Assembly (NCBI GenBank): GCA_045632305.1
Contig: JAZQWL010000026.1
Location: 1-38,364 of the forward strand
Reading direction: 5' to 3'
Length of the DNA stretch: 38,364 nucleotides
Source: SVTX01 sp045632305
Lineage (GTDB): Bacteria > Bacillota > Clostridia > Oscillospirales > CAG-272
Shown: piece by piece, positions 23,200-31,643 of the stretch
Layout of the letters: each line of letters starts with the position of its first letter
Numbering within the stretch: the first letter of the stretch is position 1
Notes under the pieces: generated by a model
Told to the model about the DNA's origin: nothing
What the model saw: only the letters and a program-made list of their open reading frames with translations
Databases searched by the model: none
Program-made: the position numbers and the translations under genes

Positions 23200-23591
23200 A
23201 AAAAATATCCCTTGCCAATAGCGTGATGTCCTTAACGGACAAATCACGCTAAGTTATGATTGCCCTTACGGGCAAGTGATGAGTTATGATATGCTTCGCA
23301 TAGTTATGATTGGCTACGCCAAGCTTAAGATTTGATGAGCAATCATATCATAACGTTTGCGTAGCAAACTCATAACGGCGAGTGAAAACGAGCCTCATAA
23401 CTCTAAACTAAAACCAACAGAAAAAGAGCAGACATACAAGATTTATTCTTGTGTGTTTGCTCTTTCTGTTTGTATAGGGGTTTGGGCTTAGCCCATATTT
23501 GCGTTTGACTAGTCAAATGCGATGCTCGCACTTAGTCGCAATTTAAAATTCTCCGATAAGAGTATCACGCTATCGGCAAGGGATATTTTTT
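23200..23591. repeat. Palindrome island closed by 28-bp terminal inverted repeats
   Basis: The ends 23200-23227 and 23564-23591 are inverted copies matching at 27 of 28 bases (core TATCCCTTGCC and ATAGCGTGAT). Inside are many small hairpins: TAGCGTGAT..ATCACGCTA (23219-23251), TTGCCC-TTAC-GGGCAA (23260), TATGC-TTC-GCATA (23290), TTGGC-TAC-GCCAA (23310), GTTTGC-GTA-GCAAAC (23355), a 55-base terminator-like hairpin (23416-23470), TGGGC-TTA-GCCCA (23483) and GCGTTTGACT-AGTCAAATGC (23501). TTATGAT precedes three hairpins in the left half, and its inverse ATCAT/CATAAC flanks those in the right half. No gene. It sits between convergent genes; a terminator expanded by palindrome insertion, or a MITE-like element, are the options. 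Confidence 0.8.
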
Positions 23592-23593
23592 TA

Positions 23594-24061
23594 TTATAAG
23601 ATTTTTTCCATTACGGTTTTCTGCGGTAAAAATCCGCACTTTTCATAAAATTTGTACGCGCTCTCATTACACGACCAGACGTTGAGCGTTATATTATAAC
23701 ATCCGCTCACCCTCGCAAAATCATGCACAAAGGAATACAGCTCACTGCCGATGTGCTTCCCTCTCTCGGATTCATCAACGCAAAGGTCATCAATATACAG
23801 TGTCCTGATATCAGTCAGAATATTGTCATCATTATGCTGAACGAAAACACAAAAGACGTATCCGACAACTCGTTCATCTTCAAGAGCGACAAATATCGGA
23901 CGCATTTCATCCTTCATTATTGCTTCAAGCTCATAGTCTGCATACTTTTTAGCCCCGCTCTTGAATATATCAGGTCTACCGCGGTGATGAATATCAAGCA
24001 CCTGACGCAAAAGCTTATTTATTCCGTCGATATCTTTTTTCGCTGCTCTGCGAATTATCAT
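23594..24061 (-). CDS. GNAT-family N-acetyltransferase
   Basis: 155 residues spanning one GNAT domain. N-terminal MIIRRAAKKDIDGINKLLRQ, then FVALEDERVVGYVFCVF, the acetyl-CoA loop DESERGKHIGSEL (R/Q-x-x-G-x-G variant) and NESAYKFYEKCGF near the end. The substrate cannot be told; small-molecule or protein amines are usual. ATG 24061 follows AAGGCGGTAACG. The stop lies 3 bases inside the end of the palindrome island, whose right arm ends in T/A runs able to terminate it. Confidence 0.92.
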   Translation of the reverse strand: MIIRRAAKKDIDGINKLLRQVLDIHHRGRPDIFKSGAKKYADYELEAIMKDEMRPIFVALEDERVVGYVFCVFVQHNDDNILTDIRTLYIDDLCVDESERGKHIGSELYSFVHDFARVSGCYNITLNVWSCNESAYKFYEKCGFLPQKTVMEKIL

Positions 24062-24091
24062 TATACGTTACCGCCTTGAATTTATAGATAT

Positions 24092-24120
24092 ATTATAACG
24101 CAAATTATCAAAAATTTCAA
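24092..24120 (-). promoter_or_regulatory. Sigma-A promoter of the GNAT gene
   Basis: Minus strand TTGAAA (24120-24115), 17 bases, TATAAT (24097-24092). Confidence 0.75.
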
Positions 24121-24137
24121 TATGTTACCGCAAGGTA

Positions 24138-24166
24138 TTGCGAAAATTTCAACTTTGTGTTACAAT
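24138..24166 (+). promoter_or_regulatory. Sigma-A promoter of the esterase gene
   Basis: TTGCGA (24138-24143), 17 bases, TACAAT (24161-24166), TG extension. It diverges from the GNAT promoter. Confidence 0.75.
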
Positions 24167-24195
24167 TAATTATAAACTTATACGCGAGGTGTAAC

Positions 24196-24966
24196 ATGGC
24201 TTTTTTTGAAATGCAATATTATTCAACTTTGCTCGAAAGACATATCTCGGTGAACGTAATTATTCCCGACAGAGCAAAGAATCATCCCGATGAAAAATAC
24301 AAGACCTTATATCTTTTCCACGGACTTGGCGACAACCACGCGGGTTGGGCAAGACAGACGTCTATTGAAAGATATGCGGAGGAATTCAACGTAGCGGTTA
24401 TTATGCCCGCAGTTGAAAGAAGCTGGTACACCGACACGCTTGGCGGTATTCCCTACTTTTCCTTTGTTTGCGAGGAGCTTACTACCGTAATACCCAACTT
24501 TTTCAGAAACGTATCGACCGAGCGCGAAAACGTTATTGTCGGCGGTCTTTCGATGGGAGGATACGGAGCGGTAAAGGCGGCTTTAACGCATCCCGAAAAG
24601 TTTGGCGCGTGTATCGCTCTTTCCGCCTCCATGGACATTGCAAGCCCTCACAGAGAAAATCTTCTCACAGAATGGCGTGCGATATTCGACCGCGAGCTTG
24701 AAAGTGTTACGCATCTTCGCGGCACTCAGCATGATCTCTACGTTTTGGCAAGACAAGCTCACGATGAGGGCAAAAAATTCCCCAAAATGTTCATCTGGTG
24801 TGGCGAGAGCGACGATCTGCTCGATTCAAGCATAAGATTCCACAATCTTCTCGACGAGCTTTCTGTTCCCCACAACTTCAGCGTAAGCGAAGGAAATCAC
24901 ACCTGGAAATGGTGGGACAAACATATCGTTAGCGGACTTCACTACATTCTCAATTCAAACGATTAA
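24196..24966 (+). CDS. Esterase (tributyrin esterase/esterase D-like)
   Basis: 256 residues. It has LFHGLGDNHAGW (40-51), nucleophile elbow GGLSMGGYGA with Ser119, GESDDLLD (likely acid Asp206/207) and NHTWKWWDKH with His235, the layout of the putative esterase family that includes EstA tributyrin esterase and S-formylglutathione hydrolase. EstA-like action on short acyl or acetyl esters, for example acetylated sugars, is plausible. ATG 24196 follows GCGAGGTGTAAC; earlier in-frame codons run into the promoter. No signal peptide. Confidence 0.92.
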   Translation: MAFFEMQYYSTLLERHISVNVIIPDRAKNHPDEKYKTLYLFHGLGDNHAGWARQTSIERYAEEFNVAVIMPAVERSWYTDTLGGIPYFSFVCEELTTVIPNFFRNVSTERENVIVGGLSMGGYGAVKAALTHPEKFGACIALSASMDIASPHRENLLTEWRAIFDRELESVTHLRGTQHDLYVLARQAHDEGKKFPKMFIWCGESDDLLDSSIRFHNLLDELSVPHNFSVSEGNHTWKWWDKHIVSGLHYILNSND

Positions 24967-24970
24967 CACA

Positions 24971-25003
24971 AAAAAACGGAGAACCATCGGTTCTCCGTTT
25001 TTA
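24971..25003. terminator. Bidirectional terminator between esterase and phosphatase
   Basis: AAAAAACGGAGAACC, loop ATC, GGTTCTCCGTTTTT, with A and T runs on both sides. Confidence 0.92.
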
Positions 25004-25005
25004 TT

Positions 25006-26472
25006 TTATTTCAAATGCGAAAATTCGCTCTGGTCTCCGAAATTGTAAACACCCATAAAGCTTGCGATCGTCTGACCGATCTGAATGTTTTCAACCGTTA
25101 CACCACTGAAAAGCTCACTTCCGTCACCGTATGCGAAGATCGGCACGTCTGCGGATGTATGCTCTTCACTGTTATAGACAAACGCTCCACTCTCATCGGG
25201 CAGAATTCCGCCAGTTTCATGATCGGCGGTAATAAGCACGAACGTGTCGGGATTATAGAATGCGAATTCCATAAATCTTGCGATCGCCTGATTGAAGCGA
25301 AGCACCGCCTCAAACGTCTTTTCCATATCATTCTTATGGCTGTGCTTATCGATATGCGCCTCCTCGTACATAAGGAAGAAGCCGTCTTCATCCTGTGCCA
25401 CCTTAGAGAGCGTATCGGAAATATGCTTTTCAACAATTCGGTTCATATTGTTGGCATTGTAATAATCGTAGCCACAATCTATTATCGTTCCGAAGTTCTG
25501 CGAAAGAGAAACCTGGTCCTCGACTATATCCTTAGAATCATCTCGGTCATAGGAATGAGCAGAAAACGTAGAAGGAGTAGCCCCCGTCTTGGACTCCGTC
25601 GACATAACCGCAGTTGCCTTTCCAAGAGACGCGGCAAGCTCGGTTATAGACTGAATATCATTTCCGTCTCTGTCAAGTCCGACGTATTCGTTATAGGTTT
25701 TTGTTCCACAGGATATTGCGGTACCACCCGCCGCGCTATCGGTTGTGCCAGAAAGCGAATCCGTACGGGAAAAGCCATGACTCGGAAGAAGATACCCGTA
25801 GAATAAGCTCTCCTTATCACTGTAATCGGTGCTATCGGTCATCTGCTCGAAAAGCAAAGTGTGGTTCACACCCATGCCGTCACCGATAAGGATAATATAA
25901 TTCTTTGCCTCTCTGACGATGGGCTCGCGAACGGTAAGACCGTCATCAATTGTTATATTCTTACCCTCGGTAAAGCCGAAGGTATCCATAAAATAGTATG
26001 CAGCCGCAGCAATAATAAAGTAATCGCCCTCAAGAGCTATATTTCCGCCCTTTGCGAGCATGGAGAACTCAAGTCCCTCACACTCTGCATCAAGCTCTGC
26101 GGACAATTCTCTTGAAGTTTCACCGACAATTATTTCATGCACGCCGACTTCTGACGCATCGTCCACTACGGACAGCTCTGCTCCGCAACGCTCCATAATG
26201 CAGTTTTTGATATATTCTGCCGCGCGCTTATTATAGTCGAGGCCCTCCGCGTCATAAACGATAGTATAATCGGCGATGCTGACGCCATTGAGGGTAGCGG
26301 ATATCTTTGTCTGCGGCTCCTCGGGAGATTCATCGTAATCCAGATCCAAATTATCGGATTCCGTTTCTAACGGCTTAAACGTACTCTCCACCTCGTTTTC
26401 CGTGTTCACGTTACACGCGACAAAGGAAAAAACAAGCGTCAGGATAAGAAATATTGAAATTATTTTTTTCAT
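25006..26472 (-). CDS. Alkaline phosphatase-family lipoprotein with extra N-terminal domain
   Basis: 488 residues. The lipobox FVAC (Cys20) is followed by an acidic linker (24-52). Residues 56-170 form a domain like those placed before glycosidase or glucuronidase cores (NGVSIADYTIVYD, HEIIVGETSRE, FIIAAAAYYFMDTFGF). The phosphatase core (188-485) has IGDGMG (Asp198), nucleophile TDSAAGGTA (Ser246), EEAHIDKHSH, ADHETGG and EEHTSADVPI, all metal- or phosphate-binding signatures of PhoA. It probably releases phosphate outside the cell. ATG 26472 follows ACGGTGATAAT. It is last in a minus-strand run with the two genes upstream. Confidence 0.93.
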   Translation of the reverse strand: MKKIISIFLILTLVFSFVACNVNTENEVESTFKPLETESDNLDLDYDESPEEPQTKISATLNGVSIADYTIVYDAEGLDYNKRAAEYIKNCIMERCGAELSVVDDASEVGVHEIIVGETSRELSAELDAECEGLEFSMLAKGGNIALEGDYFIIAAAAYYFMDTFGFTEGKNITIDDGLTVREPIVREAKNYIILIGDGMGVNHTLLFEQMTDSTDYSDKESLFYGYLLPSHGFSRTDSLSGTTDSAAGGTAISCGTKTYNEYVGLDRDGNDIQSITELAASLGKATAVMSTESKTGATPSTFSAHSYDRDDSKDIVEDQVSLSQNFGTIIDCGYDYYNANNMNRIVEKHISDTLSKVAQDEDGFFLMYEEAHIDKHSHKNDMEKTFEAVLRFNQAIARFMEFAFYNPDTFVLITADHETGGILPDESGAFVYNSEEHTSADVPIFAYGDGSELFSGVTVENIQIGQTIASFMGVYNFGDQSEFSHLK

Positions 26473-26491
26473 ATTATCACCGTTTCAACTT

Positions 26492-27064
26492 TTAATCAAA
26501 TAAATTGTGTATTTCAAAATCATCTTTGTCATCACTGTTATTGGGCTTTTCCGCCTTTTCTTTAATGTCCGCTCCGTCATGAATCACAAAGGAAAGGAAG
26601 ATCAGCGCAACGCCAAGACCGACGTTAAGAGAAATATCGAAATCGGGATCTATACCGACGATTGCGTAAATCACAGAGCTTACTACGATCGCGCCAAGGG
26701 GCCATGCGAGAAGACGGATTCCGAGCGATTTCAACTCATCTGCTCCGCGATGCGTGAAGGGAGTTCCGTCCTTTAACTCATTTTCAAAATATCTCTTTGC
26801 ATACATAAATACGATTCCTTCCGCAAAAGCGACAACGGCTTCCGCGATAAGGAGCATACCGATCTGGTAAGAGCTATAATCCATATCGGCATACGCAAAA
26901 GCGGAATTAATTATTTCTCTGAACTGCTCCACAGATGCAACAGCAAGCATTGTAACCGCGGAAAAAAGTATTAAGCCCGCGCTCACAAACATAAGCACCA
27001 TAAGGACCTTTGTCACTATACGGGCTACGTTACAAAACTTCTGAACCATTTCACGTGATCTCAT
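26492..27064 (-). CDS. DUF2975-like four-span membrane protein
   Basis: 190 residues. Four membrane segments are near 15-45, 65-90, 115-140 and 145-165. The central FMYAKRYFENELKDGTPFTHRGADELKSLG between spans two and three matches the pattern of DUF2975 proteins, where a short loop reads ENELKxGxPF. The tail is acidic and charged. No enzymatic motif. ATG 27064 follows AGAGGTACAT; a longer version would overlap the reductase gene. It is 11 bases after that gene and 19 before the phosphatase, so an operon is likely. Confidence 0.7.
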   Translation of the reverse strand: MRSREMVQKFCNVARIVTKVLMVLMFVSAGLILFSAVTMLAVASVEQFREIINSAFAYADMDYSSYQIGMLLIAEAVVAFAEGIVFMYAKRYFENELKDGTPFTHRGADELKSLGIRLLAWPLGAIVVSSVIYAIVGIDPDFDISLNVGLGVALIFLSFVIHDGADIKEKAEKPNNSDDKDDFEIHNLFD

Positions 27065-27075
27065 ATATGTACCTC

Positions 27076-28194
27076 TTATTTCGTTATACTTGCGATCCTC
27101 GACATAACCTCGGAGATCTTTATTCCCTGCGGACAGAGGCGCTCGCAAGCGCGACAACCTATACATGTCGCAGGTGATTTTTCCTTGTCAAGCGCATAAA
27201 GGAAATCCTTATCCTGCGTCTTGAAATATTCGTTATAAGCCGCCATGATCATAGGAATATCAAGTCCGCGAGGACACTTATCAACACAGTAACGGCATGA
27301 CGTACACGGAATCGCGCTTCTTGCGATCATTCTATCAACGATCTCCATAACTGCGGAAAATTCCTTGTCATTCAGGGGCTTTTCCTCACAGAAGGTCTTT
27401 ACGTTTTCCTCGAGCTGAGCCATATTCGACATACCCGAAAGCGTCATGGTAACGGCGTCTATGCCCTGCAGAAATCTAAATGCCCATTCGGGAACGGTAT
27501 GATCGGGGCGAAGCGCCTTGAGTGTTGCCTCGTCCTCTGCTTCAAGAGAAGCAAGTCTGCCGCCGCGCACGGGCTCCATTACCCAAACAGGAAGATTATA
27601 TTTAGCTATAAGCTCAAGCTTTGCCTTCGCATCCTGAAGCTTATAGTCAAGATAGTTGAGCTGGATCTGACAGAATTCCATATCCTTGCCGTAGGCATCA
27701 AGAAATCTCTTCATAGTGTCAAGACTGCCGTGCGTAGAAAATCCAAGATGACGGATCCTGCCGTTTTCCTTCTGCTTCATAAGATAATCGAAAATGCCGT
27801 ATTTCGGATCAAGATAGCCGTCGATATTATCCTCGCAAACGTTATGGAAAAGATAGAAATCGAAATATTCAACCTGGCATTTCTCGAGCTGACGCTCAAA
27901 AATTTCTTCAACCTTGGAAAGATTATCCTTCCCAAAGCCGGGGAATTTCGATGCAAGATAAAAGCTCTCACGGGGATAGTCCTTCAAAACCTCACCAATT
28001 GCAAGCTCGGAATTGCCCTTATGGTACATCCATGCTGTATCAAAATAGTTTACGCCAGAATCTATCGCGTATTTAACCATCTTTCTTGTGGTGTCCATAT
28101 CAATTTTTGAATTATCTCCATCAAGAATCGGAAGACGCATAGTGCCAACGCCCAACGCTGACAGCTTTATATTCTGAAAGCTCTTATAAATCAT
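27076..28194 (-). CDS. Aldo/keto reductase with C-terminal ferredoxin-like iron-sulfur domain
   Basis: 372 residues. A TIM-barrel AKR (1-275) has GVGTMRLP, FDTAWMYHKG (Asp and Tyr of the tetrad), ASKFP (Lys) and FYLFHNV (His). The C-terminal region carries two clusters, CTSCRYCVDKCP and CIGCRACERLCP, each able to bind a [4Fe-4S] centre. This class is widespread in anaerobes and may use ferredoxin-linked electrons, but substrates are mostly unknown. ATG 28194 follows AAAGGAGAAG. Its promoter overlaps the end of the MATE gene upstream. Confidence 0.94.
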   Translation of the reverse strand: MIYKSFQNIKLSALGVGTMRLPILDGDNSKIDMDTTRKMVKYAIDSGVNYFDTAWMYHKGNSELAIGEVLKDYPRESFYLASKFPGFGKDNLSKVEEIFERQLEKCQVEYFDFYLFHNVCEDNIDGYLDPKYGIFDYLMKQKENGRIRHLGFSTHGSLDTMKRFLDAYGKDMEFCQIQLNYLDYKLQDAKAKLELIAKYNLPVWVMEPVRGGRLASLEAEDEATLKALRPDHTVPEWAFRFLQGIDAVTMTLSGMSNMAQLEENVKTFCEEKPLNDKEFSAVMEIVDRMIARSAIPCTSCRYCVDKCPRGLDIPMIMAAYNEYFKTQDKDFLYALDKEKSPATCIGCRACERLCPQGIKISEVMSRIASITK

Positions 28195-28223
28195 AAATCT
28201 TCTCCTTTTTTGGTGTTAATTTA

Positions 28224-28252
28224 ATTATATCACATCTGTTTGGATTTTGCAA
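28224..28252 (-). promoter_or_regulatory. Sigma-A promoter of the reductase operon, inside the MATE 3' end
   Basis: Minus strand TTGCAA (28252-28247), 17 bases, TATAAT (28229-28224), TG extension. The -35 lies in the last codons of the MATE gene ending at 28230. No terminator separates the two. Confidence 0.78.
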
Positions 28253-29543
28253 GTGCGTTTCCTGACCTTGAAAGCATCACAATGGAAAGTGCACACGTGA
28301 GTGTCTCGGATGCCACAAACGCAAGCCACACGCCGACAATTCCCATAATGCTTGAGAAAAGCAGAGCGAAAAGAACTATCGCCACAACTCCGCGAATTAT
28401 CGAAATTATCGCGCACTCGCGAGGTCTGTCAACCGCACCGAAGAATCCCGCAATTATAATATTTATGCATGCAAACAAAAATCCGATACTGTAAAGCTGA
28501 AGACCGACCGTGCCGTAAGCTTGAAGCTCCTCTGAGCCCTCACTATTAAATACGGAAACTATCGGAGAGGCAAACACACAACACAAGGACACGATCAAAA
28601 CCGACACGACAGCTCCTATAAGCAAGGAATGACGAAGAACACATCTCTTGGCTTCACGCTCTCCTCTGCCCTCCGCCTCGCTCGCCATGGGCTGAAGCCC
28701 CTGCGCTATGCCATTGAACATAGCGATGCACACGATTGAAATATTTGCAATAACGCCATACGCCGCAACGCCTACGTTGCCCGCGACCGCAAGCAGAATG
28801 AAATTAAACACAAGCCCCGTAACACCGCTCGCAACCTCGCCGACAAATCCCGAAATTCCAAGAATACAGGAAAGATAGAGACGTCTGAAGGACGGCCATT
28901 TCCATTCGAATTTAATGGTATTGCTCTTTGAAAAATAATGCGCCATACAAATGATTATACTAACGATCGGAGAAATACCCGTCGCAAGCGCCGCACCGAA
29001 CATTCCGAGCTTCATCGGGAACATGAATATATAGTCGAAAATGATATTAAATAAGCTGCTGATAAGGGTGGCCGCCATAGCAATTTTAGGCGAGCCGTCG
29101 TTTCGCACGAACGAGCTTACGGTATTGTTCAAAATAAAGAACGGAGCAAAGCACATAGCGGTACGAAGATACGTCGTGCCAACCTCAAGGATGGACGCGT
29201 CCGCGCCAAGCAATGCGAGTATTTTTTCGGGAATTATAAGTCCGCACAAGACAAATGGCAGACTCACCAATATCGAAAAGAAAATCGCGTTTGAGAAATA
29301 TCGGTCTGCGTCTTCTCCGCCCGATGCCTTAATTATCGCGTATCTTGTTGCCGAGCCCGTTCCGATCATTGCCGCTAAGGCGAAAACCGCGCAGTACAAC
29401 GGCAGGATAAGATTGAGCGCGCATATTCCGTCCGCACCGCCCACAACGGAAATAAAGAAGGTGTCCACTAAAATATACAGCGACACGCCCGTCATGGCAA
29501 GGATGCTCGGGAAAATATATTTTCGTAATCTTTTTTCTATCAT
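28230..29543 (-). CDS. MATE-family efflux transporter
   Basis: 437 residues with twelve predicted membrane spans in two MatE repeats. SLYILVDTFFISVVGG in span one to two, then VRNDGSPKIAMAATLISSLFNIIFDYIFMF, is diagnostic of MATE/DinF-type exporters that move cationic drugs or metabolites with Na+ or H+. The substrate is unknown. ATG 29543 follows AAAGGTAGT. Only 25 bases separate it from the hairpin terminator behind the second MATE gene, and no promoter is visible, so it probably depends on read-through. Confidence 0.92.
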   Translation of the reverse strand: MIEKRLRKYIFPSILAMTGVSLYILVDTFFISVVGGADGICALNLILPLYCAVFALAAMIGTGSATRYAIIKASGGEDADRYFSNAIFFSILVSLPFVLCGLIIPEKILALLGADASILEVGTTYLRTAMCFAPFFILNNTVSSFVRNDGSPKIAMAATLISSLFNIIFDYIFMFPMKLGMFGAALATGISPIVSIIICMAHYFSKSNTIKFEWKWPSFRRLYLSCILGISGFVGEVASGVTGLVFNFILLAVAGNVGVAAYGVIANISIVCIAMFNGIAQGLQPMASEAEGRGEREAKRCVLRHSLLIGAVVSVLIVSLCCVFASPIVSVFNSEGSEELQAYGTVGLQLYSIGFLFACINIIIAGFFGAVDRPRECAIISIIRGVVAIVLFALLFSSIMGIVGVWLAFVASETLTCALSIVMLSRSGNALAKSKQM

Positions 29544-29567
29544 ACTACCTTTAAAAATCTCCTTAAA

Positions 29568-29592
29568 ACGCCCCGAGAAAAGGTCGGGGCGT
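29568..29592 (-). terminator. Terminator between the two MATE genes
   Basis: ACGCCCCGA and TCGGGGCGT form a 9-bp GC-rich stem with a 7-base loop and TTTT on the minus strand. It probably lowers expression of the downstream MATE gene. Confidence 0.8.
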
Positions 29593-29597
29593 CTGTT

Positions 29598-30971
29598 TTA
29601 TACTTTAATTCTTACCCATTTTCCGCGCTTGAAGCGAATACTTGAAAGAATAAATCTCATCACCTGGTCGGCAAGAATACCGTACCATATTCCGTTGATG
29701 CCAAGTCCGAGTGTGTATCCGCAAAAATATGCCACAACCGTTCTTACTATCGTAACCGAAATCGTTGAGCAGATCGCGGTGTAAAGGGTATCTCCCGCGC
29801 CTCGCAGCGCGCCGTTATAAATTATCTGTATTATCTGGAAGAGCACGACGAAGATCATTATATATACAAGATCAACGCCTATATCAACGATATGGGGCTC
29901 ATCCTCAAAGAAGAGTGTCATTATCCATCTTCCGCCCGCCATAAACAAGATCGCAACCATCACGGAAATGACGCTGCCTATCGCCTGACATGCCGCGCCG
30001 TAGGTCTTTGCCTTGTCGGGGTTCTTCTCTCCCAAACTCTTACCGATAAGCGCTACCGCCGCATGCTGAAGTCCCTCGCCAAATGCAAACGAAAGGGTAA
30101 GAACGTTCATCGCCGCCTGATGCGCCGCCATTGCCGCATTGCCCTGCTTTGCCACCATGATAGCGGTTGCAAGGAAACCGATTCGCAAAAGGATCTGCTC
30201 GATAAAAATACTGTACGCAAATTTCAAAAGCACCTTGAATGCGGAAAACGCAGGTCTGATCTTTTCGCGTATAATATACTGAACGCTTAAGAATCTGTCC
30301 TTTTTGCAAACGGAAATAATACTCATGACGGAGCTTACCGCCGTACCGAGCACAGTCGCGATAGCCGCGCCCTTAATTCCGAGCGCGGGGAAACCAAAGT
30401 GTCCGCCGATAAGGAGGTAGTTGAATATTACGTTGACGGTATTTGATGTGATATTCGTGTACATGGTGATCTTCGTATTGCCCGCGCCCCTTTGCGCCGA
30501 GTTTACAACTACCTGTATACAGTTAAATATCATACCGCCCATGATTATTTTGAAATACTCGACCGCGGGCTCGTGATTAACTCCCGCCTCCGAGCCGCAA
30601 AGACGAATTATGGGATCTGCAAACGATACCATCACCGCGCTGATCAAAATCGATGCAAAAACAACGAAAGTAAATGAGGTTACAAGAGTTCTGTTTGCAT
30701 CGTCGCGACGCTTCTCACCGTTTCTGCGAGCAATCACCGCGCTTGTGGCAACACTTATCGCGATGAACATCGCAAGTCCGATAAATTTCGGCTGAGTAGT
30801 GAGTCCCACCGCCGCTACGTATTCGGAGCCAAGCTCACTTACCATAAGTGAGTCAAGAAGTCCCGCCATCGCCATAAACAGAGTCTCAACTATCGCAGGC
30901 CACGCGATGCGAAGCGTTTCTTTTACAATTTCTTTATTGAATGGGAAAAGCTTACGAAAAAGCTTCCTCAT
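29598..30971 (-). CDS. MATE-family efflux transporter (second copy)
   Basis: 457 residues, twelve spans. LFMAMAGLLDSLMVSELG, then SAQRGAGNTKITMYTNITSN and GALRGAGDTLYTAICS give the duplicated MatE motifs of the NorM-like branch. It is clearly different in sequence from the neighbouring MATE protein, so the pair is not a recent tandem duplication. The substrate is unknown. ATG 30971 follows TAGGAAGTGA. It has its own promoter at 31015-31043. Confidence 0.93.
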   Translation of the reverse strand: MRKLFRKLFPFNKEIVKETLRIAWPAIVETLFMAMAGLLDSLMVSELGSEYVAAVGLTTQPKFIGLAMFIAISVATSAVIARRNGEKRRDDANRTLVTSFTFVVFASILISAVMVSFADPIIRLCGSEAGVNHEPAVEYFKIIMGGMIFNCIQVVVNSAQRGAGNTKITMYTNITSNTVNVIFNYLLIGGHFGFPALGIKGAAIATVLGTAVSSVMSIISVCKKDRFLSVQYIIREKIRPAFSAFKVLLKFAYSIFIEQILLRIGFLATAIMVAKQGNAAMAAHQAAMNVLTLSFAFGEGLQHAAVALIGKSLGEKNPDKAKTYGAACQAIGSVISVMVAILFMAGGRWIMTLFFEDEPHIVDIGVDLVYIMIFVVLFQIIQIIYNGALRGAGDTLYTAICSTISVTIVRTVVAYFCGYTLGLGINGIWYGILADQVMRFILSSIRFKRGKWVRIKV

Positions 30972-31014
30972 AAAAAATCACTTCCTATACTATAATAGAT
31001 ATAAACATACATTT

Positions 31015-31043
31015 ATTATATAACTTTTTAACGCATTTTTCAA
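31015..31043 (-). promoter_or_regulatory. Sigma-A promoter of the MATE genes
   Basis: Minus strand TTGAAA (31043-31038), 17 bases, TATAAT (31020-31015). Confidence 0.72.
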
Positions 31044-31094
31044 GGTTTTTTCCAAATATTCTTCAATACGTCGACAAAATCATTCAAATTTTGT

Positions 31095-31124
31095 TTGACA
31101 AACACATTATATTTATGTTACAAT
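31095..31124 (+). promoter_or_regulatory. Sigma-A promoter of the VanZ-family gene
   Basis: TTGACA (31095-31100), 18 bases, TACAAT (31119-31124), TG extension. Confidence 0.78.
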
Positions 31125-31154
31125 AAGCTAACACAAAAAGGAAGGAGGAGAATA

Positions 31155-31643
31155 ATGAAAAAGAAAGCCATAATTATCTCTATTTTCATAATACTTACAC
31201 TGTGCGTCGGATTTATTTTCAGCAATTCACTCAAAAACGGAGCGGAAAGCACGTCGCAGAGCGGAGCGGTAAAGGAGATCGTCGACGATGCGCTCGCGTT
31301 TTTACATATTGATATTGAAATAAGCGAGCAAAATATTCGCACCCTCGCTCATTTTGCGGAATTCTTTGCGTTATCATTAATTCTGACAGCCACCGCCTTG
31401 ATCCTCTTCCCCTTTGATTTTAATAATCTCTTTACGAAAAAACTTATAATTTACTTTTTGCCGATTATCATCTCAACCCTCATCGCGTTTATCGACGAAT
31501 TCATTCAGCTCTTCTCCCCCGGTCGCGCATGCGATATAATGGACGTTCTTGTGGATTTTTCGGGCGCTGCTGTGGCAAACCTCATAATAATGGGAATCGT
31601 ATTTATCATATATGCTGTAAAGCGTAAAAAAAGCAAGGATTAG
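31155..31643 (+). CDS. VanZ-family membrane protein
   Basis: 162 residues with four membrane spans. The N-terminal span is followed by FIFSNSLKNG, then RTLAHFAEFFALSL, and the family signature IDEFIQLFSPGRACDIMDVLVDFSGA. VanZ raises teicoplanin resistance in enterococci, but most genomic homologues have no known role and no van genes are near. ATG 31155 follows GGAAGGAGGAG; an earlier ATG lies inside the promoter. The terminator overlaps the stop codon. Confidence 0.92.
   Translation: MKKKAIIISIFIILTLCVGFIFSNSLKNGAESTSQSGAVKEIVDDALAFLHIDIEISEQNIRTLAHFAEFFALSLILTATALILFPFDFNNLFTKKLIIYFLPIIISTLIAFIDEFIQLFSPGRACDIMDVLVDFSGAAVANLIIMGIVFIIYAVKRKKSKD

Noticed and set aside
23200..23591. CRISPR array
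   Set aside because: There is no constant direct repeat of 23-37 bases with regular spacers; hairpin cores differ and no cas gene is near.
23594..24061. Aminoglycoside acetyltransferase
   Set aside because: Only generic GNAT motifs are present; nothing ties it to drug substrates.
29041..29784. Plus-strand frame crossing both MATE genes
   Set aside because: It overlaps two clear transporters and their terminator; no start signals.
31155..31643. Glycopeptide resistance locus because of the VanZ name
   Set aside because: No vanA/H/X/Y genes are near; isolated VanZ-family proteins are common in Clostridia.
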